DNA from: Plazaster borealis
Lineage: Eukaryota > Echinodermata > Asteroidea > Forcipulatida > Labidiasteridae
Length of the DNA stretch: 64,000 nucleotides
Assembly (NCBI GenBank): GCA_021014325.1
Contig: CM037472.1
Span: forward strand, 21,747,063 to 21,811,062
Reading direction: 5' to 3'
In this document: piece by piece, positions 34,101 to 41,959 of the stretch
How positions within the stretch are numbered: the first letter of the stretch is position 1
Layout of the letters: each line of letters starts with the position of its first letter
Notes under the pieces: model-generated
The model's input: the letters and a program-made list of their open reading frames with translations, nothing else
Told to the model about the DNA's origin: nothing
Databases searched by the model: none
Made by a program: the position numbers and the translations under genes

Positions 34101-36868
34101 CAAAATTGCACAAGATGATTATTTTTTTTAACCACTATAAAAAGCAAAAGCAAGAGAGAGAAAAAACCCCTACCATGATAGCCATGGAGCCAGGCAAATA
34201 AATCTTATCAAGAGTTTTGAGTCTCCAGATAATGACAGATTTTTTATGGTTGTGTATTAACAGACACTATCTGGGCCCAATTTCATAGAGCTGCTTAACG
34301 GCCGATTTTGTGCTTACTGTTCCATTTCATAGCGCTACTAACCGTAAGCACGGAAAAGGCGTGCTAACCTTCCGGCACTTACTGTAAGCAAGTGACTGAA
34401 TGCAAATCCAAGATGATTACACAACCTAGCTTACTCATTTTTTTGCTAACCTGTGAAATACACTTGTGCTTGAGCATATTTTTCTACTACAGTGAGCAGA
34501 AAAATTTGCATTCGATTATTTCACTATTTGAGCAGCTTTAGGAAATTGGTCCCTGTCCGAATTTAATCACAAAGCAGTGGAGCAGAAAGTACTGCTCAGA
34601 AGATTTCTCTGCCAATTAATAAATAAGCAGGGCACTAGTCACAATAATTTGTTGTAAACTATACCAGTTTGGCTGGTAACCTTATTCTGCTAAGCTAGAT
34701 TTTGTTTTGGTGCTTATCAGATTTATGAAGTCTGGCCAGATCTACCTGTAGCTTTACGGTTCAAAACACAACTGCTCTGATATTCGTGATATTGTTTGGC
34801 TGTGTCTGTTTATTTGGACTCCTTTTTTGCACTTTGTTTTACAAGTGGTTGTTGTAAGATTTTTATGTTGCTTGTGTAAAGCACAAATTTTCATTGTGTG
34901 CATTTTGCAGGTATACTCCAGGGGTCGATTTCACAAAACTCTTCCTAACTTAGGACTTGTCCTAGGCAATGCTAAGAGATAGGACTAGTCTTAAAGGCCC
35001 TTTGCACTATTGGTAAGATCGAAAAACACAAATGTTCACAGATTCACACATAACTTACATGATTTAAAGTAAGTAATGGTAGAAAGGGTTCCTTAAAATA
35101 TTTCTGCCTAAAATGCTATCGTTTCTGAGAAATGAGTAAAACAATAGTTTTTATCACGCGTGATAATAAACTCGATGTTTGAAAAACAGAAAACACATAA
35201 GGTCTCTTTTCACTATTTTCTCGTGACCTCGATGACCAATTGAGCTCAAATTTTTACAGGTTTGTTATTTCATGTATATGGTTAATCACACAAAACATGA
35301 ACTTTGTTTGCGACTGTTTTGTCAGTTCTACCAATCCTGTATAATACCTTTAAGTACTGGTCCTAACTTAAGACTAGTCCTATCTCTTAGCATTGCCTAG
35401 GACTAGTCCTAAGGTAGGAAGAGTTTTGTGAAATCGACCACTGGTATACTCCACTGGTATCAAAGTTTGTAGAATGTCAATGTGTTATTTTACAAAATTG
35501 ATTTGTGTGAAATTTGGTAAAATTGTTTCTGTTTAATTTTACTGCAGTGTCGCCGTCTTTTTTAATCCTAGGCATTATGGTATCAAGTAAATTTACGCGT
35601 AGAATTTGACCTTCCATCACGTACAGAGGGTTTGGTTAAATAAATCATTTCTAGTAATATACACAGAACTGACCTTTTCCTCACTGTATTTAGGGACGGT
35701 TGTACGTGATTGTTTGAATATTAATAACAAATTGAACTGTTTTGACCGCCAGGGATCTGGCAGGAGGGAAGCGATGGTACGGACATCAACAGTGCCTGCC
35801 GCTCTCACACTGGTGCAATCCTAGCTACGGGTGATGACTTTGGCAAGATCAACCTCTTCAGTTATCCAGTCATTCAGCCCAAGGTATGACACCAGGGGGA
35901 AACTCCTACAATCAAATGCAAGAGGGTTTATTTTTTGATATCCTCTGAATAATTTGGCAAAATGGTATTTTATTTCCCCTTATATCCTCGTAAAAAAGTT
36001 AACTTATGATTTATTTTATTCATTTGGTTCTGTTATACTGTAAAACGATATAATTATGAGGAGCTCTGTGTACTCAGTACTTTCCTGAAAACTGCAGAAC
36101 AAAAATCCACAGGCGTACCACTCGGGCGGGATTGGAACCCACAACCCCTACATTCTGGGATTGGAACCCACAACCCCCTACATTCTAGAGCAGTTGTCTT
36201 ACATACTAGACCGTTAGAATGCAGGGGTCATGGGTTCGAATCCCACCTGAGTAGTGTGCCTGTGGATTGTTTCCCCTCGCAGGACTCGGGAAAGCTCTGA
36301 GTATACTGTGCTTATCACACAACGGTGTTGGATAAAACCAAATTCTTCTTCTTTATCCCCCGATGCATATATTAAATCTATTAAGTTCACTTTATTCTTC
36401 TAATTGTATGTGCTGTATCTGTGGTATTAATTACAACACTGGATCAAAGTGACTCTTTTCTTGTATAACAATGCTTTTGTTTTCATTATTTACTGTTCAG
36501 CATCACATAAATGGTTATTTCATTGGTGTAATTTTACAATTGTTATTAGCCTTAAGTGTTCAGTTTCAATATTTTGCAGCATTTGAGTGTCTTTTTAAAC
36601 GGATTGCGCGCTATATTAATTTATGCAATTACTATTATCTCTGTTTCCTGCATTTTTATCATCTTTAAGTTTCATCTCCATTCAGTTCATTGATACACTG
36701 CACAAATGTTGAAGTTTGCTCGTCTTGTCTTTCTCCTTTCAGGCTAATCACAATGCCTTTGGTGGCCACAGCAGTCACGTTACTGCAGTAGAATTCAACA
36801 GTGACGACACCCGCTTATTCTCTACAGGGGGCCGTGACATGTCCTGCATGCAATGGAAGGTGGTTTAA
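4161..36868 (+). CDS. EML: Echinoderm microtubule-associated protein-like (EML/EMAP), 16 exons, N-terminus missing
   Basis: The exons at 4161-4189, 17030-17156, 18329-18478, 19555-19627, 22368-22469, 24007-24102, 25484-25618, 28273-28372, 29231-29379, 30020-30148, 30579-30713, 30838-30994, 32136-32233, 33518-33701, 35753-35883 and 36743-36868 join in one open frame. They give 639 residues, numbered here from the first complete codon at 4162. Residues 11-60 are the HELP motif (EGWVRIFLKGRP, then YGYRGKDCRNNL). The rest is a run of WD40 blades ending in strands such as HVRIWDS, VLSVWNW, HILFWTL, NIFIWAK, HVILWDA, YIYIYNV and EILYWKA. In the EML family this region folds as two joined beta-propellers (TAPE domain) that bind tubulin, while the N-terminal coiled coil oligomerises. 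That N-terminus and the start codon are not located; they lie in the first 4 kb or outside the window. The order and spacing match EML1/2/4-type proteins over their whole C-terminal part. Which paralogue it is cannot be settled here. Confidence 0.96.
4278..4600. mobile_element. MITE-like element, related to 5101 and 22562
   Basis: Begins tgtatacgtttggtaatt and ends attaccaaacgtatacag. Its interior (gtggtagcgttttt...gagatattg) matches the copies at 5101-5498 and 22562-22956. Confidence 0.65.
4635..4785. mobile_element. Degenerate GGGCCC-family element
   Basis: Starts gggcccaatgtcatagagc and ends gcagttgggcc, with gctggtaacctta inside as in other copies. Confidence 0.5.
5101..5498. mobile_element. 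MITE-like element with a 32-bp perfect palindrome core
   Basis: The ends tacacgtttggtaatt and attaccaaacatgta are inverted. The centre (5296-5327) is a perfect 16+16 palindrome built on ctgagaagcgttacgg. Confidence 0.72.
7767..8076. mobile_element. MITE-like element of the TTAAAGG family, decayed right end
   Basis: Starts tttaaagggtgtgcataata and ends caattaccaatggtgtctgct. Its interior matches 34991-35354 (aaacagtgagaac...ttcactattttc). Confidence 0.55.
8631..8829. mobile_element. Degenerate GGGCCC-family element
   Basis: Contains tgggctcaactttatagagc at the left and gctggagcaactctaagaac at the right, with the typical gctaagcaaaa and gctgctaacctta interior. Confidence 0.45.
9980..10150. 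repeat. Dispersed repeat, copy 1
   Basis: About 170 bp starting acagtgaatgatttccctt is similar to 19040-19210 in the same orientation, sharing gaaactcatcatttgc and gcattcagtgtgcacaaaa. Confidence 0.6.
12604..12935. repeat. 112-bp tandem repeat, three copies
   Basis: The phrase gaaaataccaagttgtgg recurs at 12621, 12733 and 12845, a spacing of 112 bp. Copies differ at only a few bases, so the array is young. Confidence 0.85.
13195..13690 (+). mobile_element. Dispersed element, arm 1 of an inverted pair
   Basis: About 500 bp similar in reverse complement to 26570-27105. A shared landmark is gacttgacctccgtttccgg near 13420. Confidence 0.7.
16412..16523. repeat. Foldback sequence
   Basis: The perfect 15-bp arms acatggaattatgaa (16412-16426) and ttcataattccatgt (16509-16523) enclose a second pair, cagttactgca / tgcagtaactg, and a central ccatatcatatgg. 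Confidence 0.75.
17030..17156 (+). CDS. EML: EML exon: HELP motif, first half
   Basis: The acceptor is gatacag and the donor is gtatcc at 17157. The exon encodes residues 10-51 and the first two bases of Val52. It contains EGWVRIFLKGRPITLFMPTE and ends LKLEW. This is the diagnostic 'hydrophobic EMAP-like protein' motif. The alternative donor two bases earlier (17155) would break the frame into the next exon. Confidence 0.96.
17157..18328 (+). other. EML intron, 1.2 kb
   Basis: Contains three tandem TTAGGC hexamers (17315-17332), a CpG-rich stretch at about 17805-17990 and an inverted-repeat element at 17975-18230. No other gene is seen. Confidence 0.7.
17975..18230. mobile_element. Inverted-repeat element, GGGGCCCAATTTCATGGC variant
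   Basis: Left ggggccaatcttcatggct and right agccttgaaattggggccc are near reverse complements. A truncated relative lies at 40352-40455. Confidence 0.65.
18329..18478 (+). CDS. EML: EML exon: HELP second half and first propeller blade
   Basis: The acceptor is gaacag and the donor is gtaagt. It encodes residues 52-102, starting YGYRGKDCRNNLHLLPTGE and ending HYMGHNDDVKS. The LLPTGE and GHNDDVK peptides are family hallmarks. Confidence 0.96.
18479..19554 (+). other. EML intron, 1.1 kb
   Basis: Holds two pieces of dispersed repeats. One is at about 18664-18800, also seen near 9015-9175. The other is at about 19040-19210, also seen near 9980-10150. Nothing else is recognised. Confidence 0.6.
19040..19210. 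repeat. Dispersed repeat, copy 2
   Basis: Direct-orientation partner of 9980-10150, in a different EML intron. Confidence 0.6.
19555..19627 (+). CDS. EML: EML exon: WD40 strand IAIHPNKWIIASGQVAG
   Basis: The acceptor is ccatag and the donor is gtaaac. It encodes residues 102-126. The HPNKWIIASGQVAGHDK segment is the typical first WD blade of EML proteins. The exon ends in phase 0. Confidence 0.95.
19628..22367 (+). other. EML intron, 2.7 kb
   Basis: Contains a tRNA-like B box near 21141-21175 (gttcgaatccc) and a GGCCTG-ended element at 21720-21882. The rest is unassigned AT-rich sequence. Confidence 0.65.
21720..21882. mobile_element. GGCCTGGAATT-ended element
   Basis: Starts ggcctgaattttcatcttt and ends ataattccaggcctg. 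It contains accaaggcc...ccatggcctctggcc. Relatives are at 28786-28912 and 32810-32990, and a diverged one is at about 10785-10920. Confidence 0.65.
22368..22469 (+). CDS. EML: EML exon: WD40 blade (HVRIWDS)
   Basis: The acceptor is attacag and the donor is gtaagt. It encodes residues 127-160, reading PHVRIWDSVNLTTLHVIG and ending CCVGFSKC. Both ends are phase 0. The peptide is strongly conserved in EML1-4. Confidence 0.96.
22562..22956. mobile_element. TTAA-flanked MITE-like element
   Basis: Starts TTAAAGGCGTCGTACACG and ends TGATTCCTTTAA, with TTAA at both edges. A hairpin with 13-bp arms lies at 22753-22782 (ctgagaagcgtta / taacgcttctcag). It is closely related to 5101-5498. Confidence 0.75.
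23569..23786 (-). mobile_element. CTCTTTCACGC-ended MITE-like element
   Basis: Left taccctttcacgcacc and right ggtgcctgaaagagt are inverted. The interior atttaaaccggtcgctagc matches 28936-29182 in the opposite orientation. Confidence 0.65.
24007..24102 (+). CDS. EML: EML exon: WD40 blade (HVLSVWNW)
   Basis: The acceptor is catcag and the donor is gtaagg. It encodes residues 161-192, containing LAIDDSNEHVLSVWNWAKEK. Both ends are phase 0. Confidence 0.96.
24103..25483 (+). other. EML intron, 1.4 kb
   Basis: Its main content is a 440-bp inverted-repeat element at 24578-25017 of the GGGCCCAATTTCATA family, probably composite. A T-rich stretch precedes the next acceptor. Confidence 0.65.
24578..25017. 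mobile_element. GGGCCC-family element, long or composite copy
   Basis: The ends gggcccaatttcatagagc and gctttatgaaattggaccca are inverted. The interior repeats gcttac/gtaagc motifs, so two elements may be nested. Confidence 0.6.
25484..25618 (+). CDS. EML: EML exon: WD40 blade (HILFWTL)
   Basis: The acceptor is tgtgcag and the donor is gtaaca. It encodes residues 193-237, containing AAEFHPLVDNHLVSCGKGH and FWTLENNKLTKKAGIFE. Both ends are phase 0. Confidence 0.96.
25619..28272 (+). other. EML intron, 2.7 kb
   Basis: Carries long poly-T tracts (about 25846-25960), a 573-bp element with subterminal inverted repeats at 26539-27111, a C run near 28032-28046 and a short AAT microsatellite near 28062-28077. 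A tttcag at about 25860 is not followed by an exon that fits. Confidence 0.7.
26539..27111 (-). mobile_element. 573-bp inverted-repeat-ended element, arm 2 of the pair
   Basis: The ends are near reverse complements (gcaagtctcgcgcat at the left, atgcgcgagacttgc at the right, next to gaatagact / agtctattc). The interior matches 13195-13690 in the opposite sense. Confidence 0.7.
28273..28372 (+). CDS. EML: EML exon: WD40 blade (NIFIWAK)
   Basis: The acceptor is ttgacag and the donor is gtaaga. It encodes residues 238-270 plus the first base of Gly271. It contains KPKFVLCLTFAGNGDLLTGD and ends NIFIWAK. Confidence 0.96.
28786..28912. mobile_element. GGCCTGGAATT-family element, short copy
   Basis: Starts gggctggaatt and ends gaaattccaggcctg. 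The interior atagactttaagattttcc matches 32810-32990. Confidence 0.55.
28936..29182 (+). mobile_element. CTCTTTCACGC-ended MITE-like element
   Basis: Starts ttaactctttcacgcgcc and ends tatgaaagggttaa, with TTAA at both edges. Contains gctagcgaccggtttaaat. Confidence 0.65.
29231..29379 (+). CDS. EML: EML exon: WD40 blade (KVYVYDD)
   Basis: The acceptor is gtgcag and the donor is gtatga. It encodes residues 271-320, containing KAHDGQIFSLFMLKDKLISG and GGGRDRKVYVYDD. The AHDGQIF...SGGGRDRK pattern is shared across EML proteins. Confidence 0.96.
29380..30019 (+). other. EML intron, 640 bp
   Basis: Holds a pyrimidine tract at about 29818-29851 and three short copies of gtatccgct at about 29920-29950. 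No further structure is seen. Confidence 0.55.
30020..30148 (+). CDS. EML: EML exon: WD40 segment (VGTTRNAILHG)
   Basis: The acceptor is tttgtag and the donor is gtaagt. It encodes residues 321-363, containing CVGKDKDLYVGTTRNAILHG. Both ends are phase 0. Confidence 0.95.
30149..30578 (+). other. EML intron, 430 bp
   Basis: AT-rich, with a short direct repeat of aagatgaatctt and nearby bases at about 30358-30400. Nothing else is recognised. Confidence 0.5.
30579..30713 (+). CDS. EML: EML exon: WD40 blade (AHTDELWGLA ... HVILWDA)
   Basis: The acceptor is gtttacag and the donor is gtgagg. It encodes residues 364-408, opening with AHTDELWGLASHPHQGLFLT and containing DKHVILWDAEQHRPVW, one of the best conserved EML stretches. 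Confidence 0.97.
30838..30994 (+). CDS. EML: EML exon: WD40 blade (TGRWMVLDV ... TVHTDGNEQ)
   Basis: The acceptor is gtatag and the donor is gtgagg. It encodes residues 409-460 plus one base. It contains HPNGAVVALGLKTGRWMVLD and VTVHTDGNEQ. Confidence 0.97.
30995..32135 (+). other. EML intron, 1.1 kb
   Basis: Contains the cleanest GGGCCCAATTTCATA-family element of the window (31173-31348). The remainder is unassigned. Confidence 0.65.
31173..31348. mobile_element. GGGCCC-family MITE with perfect 28-bp ends
   Basis: 31173-31200 and 31321-31348 are exact reverse complements over 28 bp (begins gggcccaatttcatagagc). Total length 176 bp. The perfect ends suggest a recent insertion. Confidence 0.85.
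32136..32233 (+). CDS. EML: EML exon: WD40 blade (YIYIYNV)
   Basis: The acceptor is gttag and the donor is gtaagt. It encodes residues 461-493, reading DGNYLAVASHDNYIYIYNVT and ending KAGRCS. It ends in phase 0. Confidence 0.96.
32390..32768. mobile_element. TTAA-flanked MITE, 379 bp
   Basis: The 24-bp ends (ttaaaggcactggacacg... and its reverse complement) differ at one base and both edges are TTAA. This is the copy I associate from memory with sea-star genomes. Confidence 0.8.
32810..32990. mobile_element. GGCCTG-family element
   Basis: Starts ggcctgagattacattgag and ends gaaattccaggtctg. Contains gaggccatggcctctg and ggccttggtgccccttc. Confidence 0.6.
33518..33701 (+). CDS. EML: EML exon: WD40 blade (GDYEILYWKA)
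   Basis: The acceptor is aatcag and the donor is gtaaga. It encodes residues 494-554 plus one base. It contains GHSSFVTHIDWSADSTHLVS, NSGDYEILYW and EWASFTCVLGFPV, all at family positions. Confidence 0.97.
34273..34554. mobile_element. GGGCCC-family element
   Basis: Starts gggcccaatttcatagagc and ends agctttaggaaattggtccc. It is closely related to 24578-25017 through gcttaacggccgattttgtg. Confidence 0.6.
34923..35439. mobile_element. Nested pair: TTAAAGG MITE inside a foldback element
   Basis: The outer arms (34923-34990 and 35354-35439) are near reverse complements: ggtcgatttcacaaaactc at the left and gagttttgtgaaatcgacc at the right. The inner element 34991-35353 starts TTAAAGG and ends CCTTTAA, splitting a TTAA of the outer one. 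Confidence 0.75.
35753..35883 (+). CDS. EML: EML exon: WD40 blade (GIWQEGSDGTDIN ... FGKINLFSY)
   Basis: The acceptor is cgccag and the donor is gtatga. It encodes residues 555-598, containing GSDGTDINSACRSH and TGDDFGKINLFSYPV. It ends in phase 0. Confidence 0.97.
35884..36742 (+). other. EML last intron, 0.86 kb
   Basis: About one third is a foldback of two tRNA-derived repeat copies (36065-36330). The rest is AT-rich and unassigned. Confidence 0.65.
36065..36330. repeat. Foldback of two tRNA-derived repeat copies
   Basis: The left copy is in minus orientation (ggattggaacccacaaccc, partly duplicated in tandem). The right copy is in plus orientation (gggttcgaatcccacctgag, then cctgtggattg and gctctgagtatac). 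The junction lies near 36187. Confidence 0.65.
36743..36868 (+). CDS. EML: EML terminal exon with stop codon
   Basis: The acceptor is tttcag. It encodes residues 599-639 and TAA (36866-36868). It contains GGHSSHVTAVEFNSDDTRLF and ends SCMQWKVV, the position where EML proteins end with MQW plus two or three residues. Confidence 0.97.
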   Translation, partial: ANHNAFGGHSSHVTAVEFNSDDTRLFSTGGRDMSCMQWKVV

Positions 36869-39800
36869 ACACACAGGCATTCAGTGAAGCTCCACATTTC
36901 AATATCGTCAGTTTTCGGTATTAGAAAAAGAAAACCATTATCTCTAGTGTCTTTAATTTTCTCTTCCCTGTGAATGACAAAATGGTGAACAGTTGTCCCT
37001 TTTTCTTTTCTTCTCCAAATCTAAAGTTCAAAGTGTAGGATTGTATTCATCAGTTTTTAGAAACAGTCGTCACGTTTGTCTCTGTACCAAGAGTTCTTCT
37101 GCTAGTGTTTCTGAATAATTATGTAGTGTTTTGTGGCATCAGGTTTCTACTGAGTGTTTGCACAGAACTTCTGTAATAATTGAACAAACAAAGAGTACAT
37201 TGTACACTGCCAAAATCGCAGATGCTAGTGTACGTGAACTGAAACATTGGAACATCCTAACCTATCAAATTCAGTGCTCTTGTCCAAAATATTCAATCTT
37301 GTTTTCATTTTGTGTTTAAGATTTCCAACTGGACTACAATCTTGGTATTATCCACTAACTGCCCTCAATTTGTTAAGAGTTGTCTCTTTTGATTCAAGAC
37401 AGAAACCCTTAACATCCTAGCTTTGAAGGTCAAGTTTTTCCGACAAAAAACAGAAGGGAACAAAGTTCACCTTTCTTTGGAATTAAACCTCAATACAATG
37501 CGTCATTGAAGTTGACACCGAGTGTGCAAAATAAAAAGGTTTCCTTTATGCGTAATCACAACTCCAATTCTAAAAGAAAGTAAATGTTACATTTAATAGA
37601 TGGGTAAAATATAAAAAGTCTGAATTTTGACTATAATAATAATGATCAAATCAATGTTTTATTAAATCATTTTTTGTTTGGCTGTTGATAGAGGAATGGA
37701 GGAGAATGACAGATCCAGAGTTCAGTGTACATTAACTACATTAATGTGTCTATATGAGGGATCCAGGTTGCACAAAGGCATTGAGCTTTAAATTACCACA
37801 GAATCGCCCAATACCTTTCATTTCAGATCCCATCACTAACAATCATCCACTTTGAAGTTCTGTGGCTGTTTGTTGCTGATAACACACATTTGGAGCTGTC
37901 AACCTTTTTAACGAGTTGATCCGGGTGTAAAAGTAATTAAAAGAAGGAAGTCACGATTGTGGTTTAGAATGACGAGGTTTGGTCATGACCAGAGTCTGAA
38001 ATTCTGATGGTGATATCTTCTTGAAAATCAGAAGGGAAAATTTCCAAGACCAATGTTTTTGTTGTATTATTCAAACAAATTATTTTGTACTTTTATTACA
38101 TTTACATAAAATCAAGACTATTTACGAAGTTGTCGTTAATTACGTTGGACATTTTAATTTAACGTCTCGCTGATATAATTTTTTTTGGTTTTGAAAAGTC
38201 TGCATTCAAGAATCGTTTCCCTTGTGACAAGGGTTTTATATTCGGGTAGTATTCTGTTCCATGGATTAAAAATGTTGAAACAATTTTGTTAAAATTATGA
38301 ATGTTGCAAGGAGTGGAGTCTTAGGCAAAAAATAATTTAAAAAATGGAAAGAGAGACAGAACTACTCGTCAATTCACTTCCATTTTAAAAACGAAATAGA
38401 AGAATTATTAGAACACGAAAGTACACTGAAGCATTTAAAGTCCTCACTTTGTGGAAGCACTTAACTTAAATACTGAAAACTACACCAGTTGTCACTGTTA
38501 ATGTTAAACGTCCGTCTTTCTATGGGTAAGATATTTTGCGCTAAAGACATTTGTATTAAGATAAAGCAGTCCAGAGTAGCAAGTAGTTTTTTTATTTAAT
38601 GATCTAGGGAAGGTCCTGCTGGAGTTGGTGGCTCATCTCAGGTTGCTTCATTTTGCTTGAGTTTGAGCAATTTTGCTGGGATTGTAAAGGTACAACATTT
38701 TAGTAATATTTTGCAAATTCTTGCTCAACTAAAATAGTTACTGGTATTTTGTTTTCTTCATATTTTAGTTTTGGTGCCGTTGTCGCCGGTATGGAAGTTT
38801 GAAGTGTGTTCTCATACTTTGCGAACACATTTTTATTTTATTTTTTGCAGTTTTTGTTATGATTTTGCTAATGTGCACATTTGGGTCAATTTAAATTATT
38901 ATTTTTTTCAAAGAAGTGTATTTTAGCCATTTTGAATCATTCTGAATCATTCTGATTAATTCGTCACCTAGAATGTTCAGATTATGAGGATTTATGAAAA
39001 GGGAACCAACATTTGTGTAATATCATGATCATGTGAGCTTTGTGGAAGTAATATTTGCACCGAAGGAGAATGAGACGGAGTTTAAAACGACACCACCTTC
39101 TAACTTTGAAGTTCACTCACAAGTTATATTTCATTAATTGACGATAAAATTTAACTGGTATGTCAGCAAATCATGTTTGAAGCAATTGTTTGCCTGTGCT
39201 TTGTCAATACCGAACATATCATTTGAGAGATGCCCCGGATGAGTGTTGACTGCCCTGTAGCATTTAGGGCATTTTGAAATGTAGAAGTAGTAAATAACAT
39301 TATTTGCTGGGTCCATTTATTTCACTGTGTGAAGTTGTTATGTGGTAAAGGGCAATCAGAGCATAGAGAAAGGAGTTAACTTGCCTTGCCCGCCGTGTCA
39401 CCGTGACATTTGGTTGAGATTCAAAGGCTCCCTAAATTCAACTGATATTTAAAACCAAGCTAAATGATTCTTGAAGATGTGACTTTTTAGTTGTATATCA
39501 CCGATTACAACGTTAACGAATGTTTCATGTTGTTCAGTTCATCAATCGTATAAAGTGAAGAATCATGCAACCCAAAGTAAGAGCCTTTCTTTAAATCACA
39601 ATTGAACTGAATAAAAATCAGAGTGTTGGGCAGTTACATTGGACCCAGGAAGCCTGAATCTGTAATGTAGACCCCATGACAAAGCATTTATTGTAAAATA
39701 TTTACATTGTATCACTTTTCAGCTGTATTTTTATGTGAAATTTCACAGTGAATCTGTATTTCTTTATGGACGAAATAAAATATCTACAATATAAAACACC
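36869..39800 (+). other. Probable EML 3' UTR and downstream flank
   Basis: No coding exon or mobile element is recognised here, unlike most of the window, which fits transcribed 3' UTR. AATAAA hexamers occur at 37530-37535, 39610-39615, 39774-39779 and 39969-39974. Which one is used cannot be told from sequence alone. Confidence 0.45.
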
Positions 39801-41794
39801 AGAAACAGGACTGTTGTGAAGAATTTGTTGTGCCTGAGTAAGGACAGCATCATTTATTACTGCAATATATTTTCCTCAAGAAAGAGCTACCAGCGGTTAT
39901 GGATGATGTTGGGACGAGATATTTCAGACTTTTTATCTGAATTTAAACTTTTGTATGTCTGCAGGGTGAATAAAATAGCTGTTACTTTCTTGAGACATAA
40001 AGAAGTCATACTCTATGATATAGCTGTCTAGCTCAGAGGTTACTGTTCCCAGAAGCTCCTTGAAATCTGTAACTATAGGGGTCGCCAAAGGTGGAAAAGA
40101 CATCATTTCAACATACATCCTAAAATTTGGATCCTAGTTTCAGACTTTTTTGTCAGCAGTGACTCCCACCCCTGAAGATGAAGACTGAGCCATTTAGTAA
40201 ACCTTGTTGACAAAGCTAGCAAGTGTATAGAGTCCATAATAATGACAATGCGTTTGCTGTCAAATCAACAGCACAGGAGTACAATAAAAACGTGCTCAGC
40301 ATGGAATGTAGTGGGACTGATCATAACACAAGTTCTTTCCAAAACTTAAACGGGGGCCCAATTTCATGGCTCTGCTTACTGTGAGCGTTAAATCTGCATG
40401 TTTACAGTTGGCATAAATATCCATGCTTATCGTAAGTCGACTTCACAGGTTGTTAAGGAGTGTTTGCTTCTGTGCATGTGTAGTTGCAGTGTATAAACCC
40501 TACCACATCCGCGGCAGCATTTATGAAGTTATGATGTTGAGTTTCTTCGACTACTTTAGGTATCTGTAAATGGCCATTGCGAAAGAGCCTTACATCATGT
40601 AAAGAGTGCCTGGTATATAGCCTCGGCCAATAATCATAAATAACCAATTCTGGGCTCAAAATCAACACTGAACCGTAGACCCCAGGCCAGTGATTTCAGG
40701 GTCGGGCCAGTAAACTCATGACCAGACAAGCACGGTGGTCTTGGGTTTTTTCAATTGAATAAGAATAGGCGACCTCATTGTGTAATATCTTTGTGAATTC
40801 TTTTTGACTACGAGTCTCATAAATAACTATTAATTCCCTTGAGTATCAAAGTTTATTTACACATAAGACAAATGAGATTGATCTTCTCTTAGTGCTTGTT
40901 CAACTGATTTTGATTCTGGTCTTGCAAAATAAATTCTGGTCTAGTAAAAATTTTGAGCTACAGGCCCTGCAGTCTTGTGGATTTTCCCCCCAAATTGGAG
41001 CCCTGCAATTTCATGCATGGAAATGTTCAGTACTGGATGACAACACATAACTCCAAAGAAGAATCCAAACAAGTACTTCTGCTTTGACAAATGCTTTGCT
41101 TTTTTATTGAGTTCCTTTGTTTTTACCAAGTAGACTTTTTCCTCTTGTTGGCAAACAGACAATGACGGTAAAGATAGTAAAGTTCTCTTCAATTTAGTTG
41201 AGGAACTTGAGTGTTCCTAGTAAAACTTTGCTGGCCAGCCTTAGTGCAAGTTAACCACATGCATTTATTTACATAAAACGAAGTTAAAGTAGTTGGTCAA
41301 ACTAAATCAAGTTCTTTATGCTTACTGCAAAACCTTCCTCAACCTATATAAGTCCCATTACTCTGTGGACATAAACAACATCTACAATCTCGGCCAGAAT
41401 GCTTGGGCCACGTAACAATAATCATACCCTCCCCTGTTCCCCCACTCAATGTTGTTTACCCCAGCTGGAGCGCAGACAATGAGAGCCAACATTGAACAGG
41501 GGGGGATATGGCCGGGAATGTTACGGTTACACTTCTCTTGTCATATTTCAGAAAAACAACTAAAATAGCACTTTATTTTTGGTATCATCAGGCATAATGT
41601 ATTACTTTAATCATCAATCTACTAAGCAGTTTCAGGCTACAGTTTCTGATTAGCAGACTCCATGAGACTATGAGGACCAATGGTTATAAATGCGTCATGA
41701 TGACGCCACTTTTCAAATTACGCTTAATCAAAGTTTTTATCTAAACAATTCAGATATAGTAGGATTTGAAACTTTGCATGGTGGGAGTACAATC

Positions 41795-41959
41795 AAGTGG
41801 GGTTTGCGGTGACATCATGTGCATAAATCTTTTTGAGAAGTGGTGGTTCTGAGAAGAACCGGTAGATGTGCATGAATCTCTCTTGAGAAGTGGTGGTTCT
41901 TCGAAACCACCACTTCTCAGAAGAGATTTATGCACATGGTGTCACCGCAAACCCCTCTT
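41795..41959. mobile_element. Foldback MITE-like element, GGTTTGCGGT ends
   Basis: Left ggggtttgcggtgacatca and right gtgtcaccgcaaacccc are inverted. The inner arms gagaagtggtggttct and agaaccaccacttctc occur repeatedly. Related to 52549-52779. Confidence 0.75.

Larger units (their letters stand above)
33702..35752 (+). other. EML intron, 2.05 kb
   Basis: Begins with an ATTTC pentamer run (about 33820-33843) followed by an A-rich tail-like stretch that resembles the 3' end of a retroposon on the minus strand. It then carries a GGGCCC-family element (34273-34554), a degenerate relative (to about 34735) and a nested pair of elements (34923-35439). Confidence 0.65.

Noticed and set aside
39816..40031. 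72-codon open frame downstream of EML
   Set aside because: No domain, AT-rich, next to candidate polyadenylation signals; chance.
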